A stretch of DNA of 64,000 bases from Palaemon carinicauda (taxonomy: Eukaryota > Arthropoda > Malacostraca > Decapoda > Palaemonidae), in assembly GCF_036898095.1 (NCBI RefSeq), contig NC_090739.1:58651574-58715573 (forward strand). The letters are read 5' to 3'. Positions within the stretch are counted from its first letter, which is position 1. Each line of letters opens with the position of its first letter. Below, piece after piece: positions 58,543 to 64,000 of this stretch. Below the pieces are notes generated by a model. That model searched no databases and was not told the origin of the DNA. It saw only the letters and a program-made list of their open reading frames with translations. Position numbers and translations under genes: made by a program.

Positions 58543-59782
58543 AAGTAATCTCAAAACAAAACTGGGTAATTATTCTTTAGAATCATTTAAGACTATTAAT
58601 TACTATGATTCTTTAACAGGATATGAGCGAATGCTATTCCAAACAATGGTGATTGGAATAATCCACTCTTTGCAAAAATAAATATATTCTATATAAACTA
58701 CAACACTGAAAGAATTTACATAAAACAAAATAAATCACTCGAAATATAAAGTCTGAACAAAACTTAGATCAAGACAAAAAATTTTACAATATGAAAATTA
58801 TATAATAACTTGACTCTAAATGTTAAATCTAAATGAACCTTTGACTAAGACAAAAGAATTACTTATAAAAATTATACAACCACTTGTTTCACTAGAAATT
58901 AAATCTGAATACAATATTTAAGTTTGACACTTAATGAAAATAGATATCCAGATCACAATACATGAACCTATCACCTTCCTACAGGGCCGTTTACAAAAAG
59001 TCATAAGAGAATTTTTTTATAAGTAGGCCTACTCACTACGTTTACAAAACCTGTCACACCAAAACTTCGATTTTTCACTGAACACGTATAAAACAATACA
59101 TTGAGCTGCATGCGAGAGTGAGAGAGAGGGGAGATGGCGATCTTAAGGCTGGAAATCTCTATCTCCCTATTCAATGCTGGGGGTCGCCTTTATAAGAGAC
59201 TTGGCTACTTCCAGAAGATTCCAAGAGCGAGTTCTGGGTGCACGGGGCTGGGCTAAGCCGACAGAGTTACCAAGTATTGCTCTCTCGAATGCTTACTCCT
59301 CATGCAAGAGGGAGACGAATCCAAGGTTTTCTGGGCAACTATCACGCACAGCGAGGCAACTCTCTGTCAGCTAGCTCCACCCACCCTTTGTTCCTGAAAT
59401 AAAAAAAAAAAAACTTCCTATCACTAGGTTTTTCGCGAATTTTCTAAAGCACGTGGCAAATTGCATATTCTCACAAACATGAAGCAATACCTCATAAAAA
59501 TATAAAAGAACATTACATAAGCCCTTGTTCCTATCTTGTCACATAACACTCTCAAATAGGTTATGTAAGACTTTGTAACAAAAATATGTGAAATAAAATG
59601 TTAATTCTTAAAAATTACGTAAATTTACACATACTGACTTTAATAAAGAATACAATGAAATTTACAATGCAAGTCATATGTAATTTACATAATAAACTTG
59701 AATCTACACAAGAAGAACTCATCTTAAGAGCTGGCTAACCTCTCTTCAATGCACAAATAAAATATAAATAAAATTATTAATA
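58543..59782. other. Non-DIRS island between element ends
   Basis: AT-rich DNA of 1.24 kb flanked by outward-facing copies of the AACGGATTTTG terminus. A minus-strand TATAAAGG at 59187-59194, a GAGAGAG stretch near 59115-59130 and a 13-A run near 59400 are visible. No convincing open frame. It may be the original host DNA or a piece of another repeat, such as a promoter or LTR fragment. Confidence 0.5.
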
Positions 59783-59827
59783 AACGGATTTTGAAGCAAA
59801 GCAAAAAATCTATTTTTGGGTGAGCTA

Positions 59828-60238
59828 GCCATGTCATCCTGATGGAAGGTTCCTTTAGGCAGCTTTCTAAGGGATATTTGGCTACAGTGATACTCCAAGA
59901 GAATTGACCATAGGTCTCCAGAATTCTAACTCCTGGCGCAAGTATCCTTTAAGAAAATTCTTAAGGATATCGCATAATATCAGGGGACGTATTTCTTGAT
60001 ATGACACCTGGCAATCTTCACCCCGAATAGAGTTTTCGCTCTGAGGGGGAAGAGTGGCGAAATTGAAGGGGAGTCGTCATCAAGGTTACCCGGTGGATCC
60101 CCTTCCTGTACTACTACAGCGCCAAACATGGCGACCCATTCCTTGTTGCAATTAAGCATGGAAGGCTACAGATAGAGTAGTTTCGGGTGGTGATTGTTAC
60201 ATATGTATACTCCTTTTCTTTAGAAAAGGAGGGCGGGC
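59828..60238 (-). repeat. 3' terminal repeat of copy I
   Basis: Closely matches the fragment at 31668-32080 and, inverted, fragment J. Confidence 0.78.
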
Positions 60239-60330
60239 CCTTCAGGACGACAGGGCTATCTCACCCAAAAATAGATTTTTCGCTTTGCTTCAAAATTTGT
60301 TTTTTGGGCTCAGCCATGTCGTCCTGATGG
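60239..60330. repeat. ICR hairpin, copy I
   Basis: A 92 bp palindrome with weaker arms (CCTTCAGGACGACAGGGC against GCCATGTCGTCCTGATGG). Confidence 0.75.
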
Positions 60331-61073
60331 GAGCATACCAGAGAATTACTTGAAAGTACTGTATCTGTGGGTTTTTCCAAGTGCCTTAACCTTGAGTCAG
60401 CTTCTATATGGTCACCCAGACCACATAAATATATAACGGTACCGTTATTCGTCATATCCACTAAGCTTGGAACAATCTTAGGGCTTCCTGCCCCCTGCAG
60501 GGAAACTGTCAACTCTGACTATAGAAGCGCAAAGGTTTGTATATATGTCGGAACAAATGTAATTATCTTACCATAATTATGTTCACACGTATAGGAACCT
60601 TCAACTGTTTACCTTATTTTTAGGAAAAATAAGTAAGAAACTCTGGCTAGTTTTATTCAGCTACTTATGGGGCGAATAAGACGCAAATACATTTTTTACA
60701 TTTATTTGTATAGACAACATAAATATAACAACGAATGTGTTAAAATAGAATCATATCCTATACAGCCAACATTCTAAAGGTACATACTGTATATATATTT
60801 ATCACCTGTAAGGAAAGAAATATATTATTAAGCATTGCCACTTGAAATCATTGTAAAATTATTAAGATAATTTCACTGTAAATGTTGGATGAATTTCAAC
60901 ACTGCGTACGAACGCACACATGGCACTGGTGTTATTGGTTTGATTCTACACCTATAAAGAACAGTCCCAGAGGCACCAGGGTGACTCTTAATAAAAGGTA
61001 TTACACTGAAAGGTGTTAACACCTTTTCACCCAAACTGTAAAAGTCCCAAACAGTTCACTGTTCATTGCAGCA
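60331..61073 (-). other. 3' UTR of copy I
   Basis: Non-coding, AT-rich; collinear with the copy C 3' UTR in reverse. Confidence 0.6.
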
Positions 61074-61802
61074 CTAGATGAAAGGTTTTATAACACTACC
61101 TGCCGCCACCACAAAGTGTTTCAGCTCGTGCACTTGCTTCGCATAATGTTTACAGAAGACTCTAGAGGATTTTCAACCAGTGTATGAGCAGTCTATCAAA
61201 GTCCATATACTAAAAAAATTTCAGCGAGGAAGCAATTTTTCTTGGATCATGACCTGCGGGTGTACTGTCAGGATACGCTCTGCGAATGAAGTAGGTGAGC
61301 TTTGCAATCAGTTGTTTCAGTGATAAGTTTAATACTGAGGTTTCATCTTTGAAGAGCTGTCCTCCCTTGAAGTCTGAAGTTCTTCGAAGATAGACCTTTA
61401 GACACTCTACTGGACATAGAGAGACATCTTCCTTCAGAGGGCAGATTCTCCAAGGACCCCACCTTTTGGTGGGTAGCTCGTTTTTGGCGAGAAAGGTAGG
61501 ATCAGGAAAAAGATTCAGTTCTCCCGCTTCTGTGAACTGAATATGGCCCTCGTCTCTTGATAGGGCTACTATTTCACTAACTCTAGCCCCTGAGGCTATA
61601 GCGAAGAAAAACATCACTTTTTGTGTTAGATCCTATAGAGAGCAATCTTCATTGTTCAAGTTGTTCAAAGACCATGAAATGAGCTTCGGAGGGGCTGGTG
61701 GTTTAAGTCTAGCACATGCCTCTGGAATCTTGTTGAAGATTTATTTCGACAGGTCCACCTGGAAGGCGTATAGAAGAGGTCTAGTCAAAGCTGACTTACA
61801 TG
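61074..61802 (-). pseudogene. DIRS tyrosine recombinase, copy I (interrupted)
   Basis: Stop at 61074-61076. HDPRK and box I (GARVSEIVAL) are present, with CAG to TAG at 61210-61212 between HDPRK and the Tyr box and another TAG near 61634. The gene is split at codons matching the CKSALTRP segment by the LTR element at 61803. Confidence 0.85.
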
Positions 61803-62286
61803 TGTAATAGTACATAATAAAAGCCATGACCCAAGGGATCAATGGAGAAATAGGAGTGTGGGAATGCCATGTCATAACAGGATATCAAAGTCAAGACCAA
61901 GCTAAACCTTTGCAATGTAACATTTTGTATGAAGAGTAAACACAATACAAGCATCCCGTCAGAAACAGTTGAATGTCTCAACGGAACCAGATGGCTTCCT
62001 GTAGTAATGTTGTGCTATCATATTTGTAATAAATGCTGAGATAACTAATGAAACGTTATCACCAAACTTGATATTTTTGTTAGTTCTGTCTAAATTGTCA
62101 TACGGAATGGTCACCCGACCAAACCATCTATACTCCTGTGATGGAGCTACTAATAAACTGTTTAAAAGTTAACTTACATAGACTTATTCAGAAGAAGTAA
62201 CCTACAAGTCTATGAACTATATATATCACATTGAAGATACATGAGATAGAACTCTAATGTGTGTTTATAACAGTACCACACCAACA
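61803..62286 (+). repeat. 5' LTR candidate
   Basis: About 484 bp, TGTAATAG...ACCAACA, with AATAAA at 62152-62157. The second LTR lies outside the window, so the ends rest on the insertion breakpoint and the adjoining PBS-like sequence. Confidence 0.6.
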
Positions 62287-62288
62287 AT

Positions 62289-62303
62289 TGGTGGCAGCGA
62301 TTC
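62289..62303 (+). promoter_or_regulatory. Primer-binding-site candidate
   Basis: TGGTGGCAGCGATTC begins two bases after the LTR's CA end; the TGG start fits a tRNA 3' CCA. I cannot assign the tRNA from memory. Confidence 0.5.
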
Positions 62304-62630
62304 AACTTTACGAACCAGAGATATCAACTTTTAGAACCAGTAATTTAAACTGTAATACTTAGCAGTTACAACAGTAATGAATCTACCATTTCGACGAAGT
62401 ATCTATGTCTACCGAAGAAATGAACGCATCGAATATCTACTATAAATAGTATACAAACTGAGGAACTGGATCTTCAATCAACATCTTAAGAAGACGAAGG
62501 AATGGCATTCAACTTTATCAATGTTTACTAAAACATTCAAGACTTATATCCAGGAAATAACACATTCAACAATACGACAGGATATCAAATCGAAAACATT
62601 CATCAACACAGCTAAACTCTCACAAATCAG

Positions 62631-62706
62631 AGAGAGAGAGGAAATGACGTCATCGCCCTTCGCCCATATATACTGAAAAAGCTAAGTGACTTTATTCATT
62701 CAGTTT
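62631..62706 (+). promoter_or_regulatory. Core promoter: GAGA, CRE, TATA, initiator
   Basis: A GAGAGAGAG run, then TGACGTCA (62645-62652), TATATA at 62667-62672 and an arthropod-style initiator TCAGTT with A at 62702. TATA-to-initiator spacing is about 35 bases, slightly long. Confidence 0.55.
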
Positions 62707-62756
62707 TAGGCAGTGAAGTGTTTATTGTCACAAGTCGATCGTCCATTATTGCTGGG

Positions 62757-62866
62757 GTGAGTTGTTTGCAAATCTTCATTTTTCCTTCATTAAAGGAAAC
62801 TGTATTCAACTTTAAATTCTCACCTAGAATTTTTTTTTTATCTGTGCTAATTCCGTTTTTTTTCAG
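62757..62866 (+). other. Candidate 5' UTR intron
   Basis: Donor GGG|GTGAGTTG at 62757, branch-like GTGCTAATT near 62844, T-rich tract and TTTTTTTTCAG ending at 62866. 110 bp. Confidence 0.55.
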
Positions 62867-63042
62867 AAGTTCTCGGGAAATATCTTTATATTAGTAACAT
62901 TGTTTTGAGGGATTGTGTTATAATCTGAAACATATCTTTATTGTATGGTGCTTATACGTTTAGGCAGTCGATGTCTGTATTCATATAGAGATACTGATAG
63001 GATTGCAAGGAATCGTAGAGATAAAAAAAAAGTAAAATAAAC

Positions 63043-64000
63043 ATGACACCTCCTGTAAATCCCGGACCAAGTAACCCCACCCCCGGACCGAGTAACCCCA
63101 TCCCCACTCCCGTAGTTACCCTAGTAAGTGCTCGTTCAGCTATCCTTCCTTTTCAAGGTCGGGTCAATGGGTTCTTACCTCCGAATGTCGAGTCTTGGAT
63201 TTCTTCCGTTGACGCTCACTTAAATGCTAAACATATCATAGACCCATTTGTACAATTGCAAGAAGCTAAAAGTTTTATAGACTTTTCTAAAGGGGATGCA
63301 AGTGCGTATCTAAGGGGAGTTTCTTTTCAAGAGGCAGTTACATGGGACGATTTCAAAGTTAGGCTACGTGTGATCTATGGCGGTGAGGAAGCCTTAGATG
63401 TAGTTTTAACATTAAGAAATACACCAAATCAAGCCACCTTGACTTGGCTTAATGTTATAGAGAGAGCAGCTCTCATTGCCGATAGGCTTAATGAATATCA
63501 GGATATTTTAGGTAATTCCACTTGGGTTAATGGAGATAACATCGCCGTGAAAGATTTCTTACGATTAATGTATTTAACTTGCATGACACTTATGTTGCCA
63601 GAAGCTTTAGTGCGGTGTTTTGATAAAAAGTTAACGCCCGTAAGTACAGAATTGGATGTATATAAACAGATAAAGAAACACATGTCTAAGTGTACTGATC
63701 TAGATCCCTTTTTTACACAAGTTTTTGCAAAAAATGAAACTAAGCCAAAATATGTAAACGTAGTTAATAATAGTCAGGTTGCAGGAATGACGTGTTATAA
63801 TTGCAAACGTCAAGGTCACTTGATCGCAGACTGCAGGACGCGATTCTGTTCGATACATAATAGTTCAACTCATTCATATAGTCGATGCTACTCGCGTAGT
63901 CAACAACAGAATCCTAGAAACACACAGTCAATTCCACAGTCAATTCCCTATGGAAATAAAAAGAAAAATCCTCAGTTCAATAAGAAGAAACCGCTAAACG
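63043..64000 (+). CDS. LTR-retrotransposon Gag, intact, incomplete at window end
   Basis: ATG 63043 opens a frame with no stop to 64000 (319 codons). A Pro-rich start with two PGPSN repeats is followed by a capsid-like helical region (WISSVDAHLNAKHI, FIDFSKGDASAYLRG, W/R-rich segment) typical of retrotransposon Gag, which assembles virus-like particles. A C-x2-C-x4-H-x4-C zinc knuckle occupies residues 251-264, directly followed by a C-x2-H-x4-H-x4-C knuckle (269-282). The tail is Lys/Asn/Gln-rich. Unlike every DIRS gene nearby it is undamaged. A domesticated host gag is possible, but the LTR and PBS favour an element. Confidence 0.8.
   Translation, partial: MTPPVNPGPSNPTPGPSNPIPTPVVTLVSARSAILPFQGRVNGFLPPNVESWISSVDAHLNAKHIIDPFVQLQEAKSFIDFSKGDASAYLRGVSFQEAVTWDDFKVRLRVIYGGEEALDVVLTLRNTPNQATLTWLNVIERAALIADRLNEYQDILGNSTWVNGDNIAVKDFLRLMYLTCMTLMLPEALVRCFDKKLTPVSTELDVYKQIKKHMSKCTDLDPFFTQVFAKNETKPKYVNVVNNSQVAGMTCYNCKRQGHLIADCRTRFCSIHNSSTHSYSRCYSRSQQQNPRNTQSIPQSIPYGNKKKNPQFNKKKPLN

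Larger units (their letters stand above)
59783..61802 (-). mobile_element. DIRS1-like retrotransposon, copy I, 3' part only
   Basis: Minus-strand 3' terminal repeat (59828-60238), ICR (60239-60330), 3' UTR and the C-terminal half of YR. The remainder is displaced by the LTR element inserted at 61803. Confidence 0.86.
61803..64000 (+). mobile_element. LTR retrotransposon inserted in copy I (runs off window)
   Basis: Copy I sequence matches the other YR copies up to GCTGACTTACATG and then stops matching. Downstream come an LTR-like segment starting TGTAATAG, a primer-binding-site candidate, a leader and an intact gag. No pol is visible within the window, so Ty3/gypsy versus BEL/Pao cannot be settled. 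Confidence 0.75.

Noticed and set aside
1379..61802. Editing-type or RIP-like hypermutation as the cause of the many stops
   Set aside because: Many stops are C-to-T or G-to-A, but these are also the easiest routes to stop codons, and G-to-T, C-to-A and indels are present; a substitution count would be needed.

Overview
The window is almost entirely retrotransposon sequence from a eukaryotic, almost certainly animal, genome. It has GT-AG introns, AATAAA poly(A) signals and no bacterial gene layout. DIRS1-like elements of this kind are known to be abundant in decapod crustaceans, so a shrimp, crayfish or crab is my best guess, but the sequence alone does not prove it. I see no host protein-coding gene, no tRNA or rRNA gene and no CRISPR array.

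From 1 to 61802 the DNA is a pile-up of DIRS-type tyrosine-recombinase retrotransposons lying end to end. Copies A (1-8742, -), B (8776-17620, -), E (32336-41136, +) and H (48509-57320, +) are full length at about 8.8 kb, with inverted terminal repeats of roughly 330-360 bp. Copies C (17621-23745, +), D (23746-31625, -), F (41137-44685, +), G (44685-48508, -) and I (59783-61802, -) are truncated. Short end fragments lie at 31626-32335 and 57321-58542. The only clearly non-DIRS stretch among them is a 1.24 kb AT-rich island at 58543-59782.

A full element reads: terminal repeat; a leader of about 2.2-2.5 kb rich in CCGGCA words; a small intron ending just before gag; gag (N-terminal Cys/His domain, acidic middle, RG-rich tail); reverse transcriptase-RNase H plus a Dam-methylase-like tail, in the +1 frame and starting one base after the gag stop in several copies; a tyrosine recombinase overlapping the end of the RT frame; a 3' UTR with AATAAA; a ~92 bp near-palindrome that fits the DIRS internal complementary region; and the inverted terminal repeat. 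In the known DIRS cycle, Gag packages the RNA, RT-RNase H copies it, the internal complementary region guides cDNA circularisation and the recombinase inserts the circle. Every copy here is damaged by stops, frameshifts or deletions. The most nearly intact coding unit is the recombinase of copy E.

At the right edge a younger LTR retrotransposon (61803 onward) has inserted into the recombinase gene of copy I. It has an LTR of about 484 bp, a primer-binding-site candidate, a TATA/initiator promoter with a short intron, and an intact gag frame with a zinc knuckle that runs off the window.
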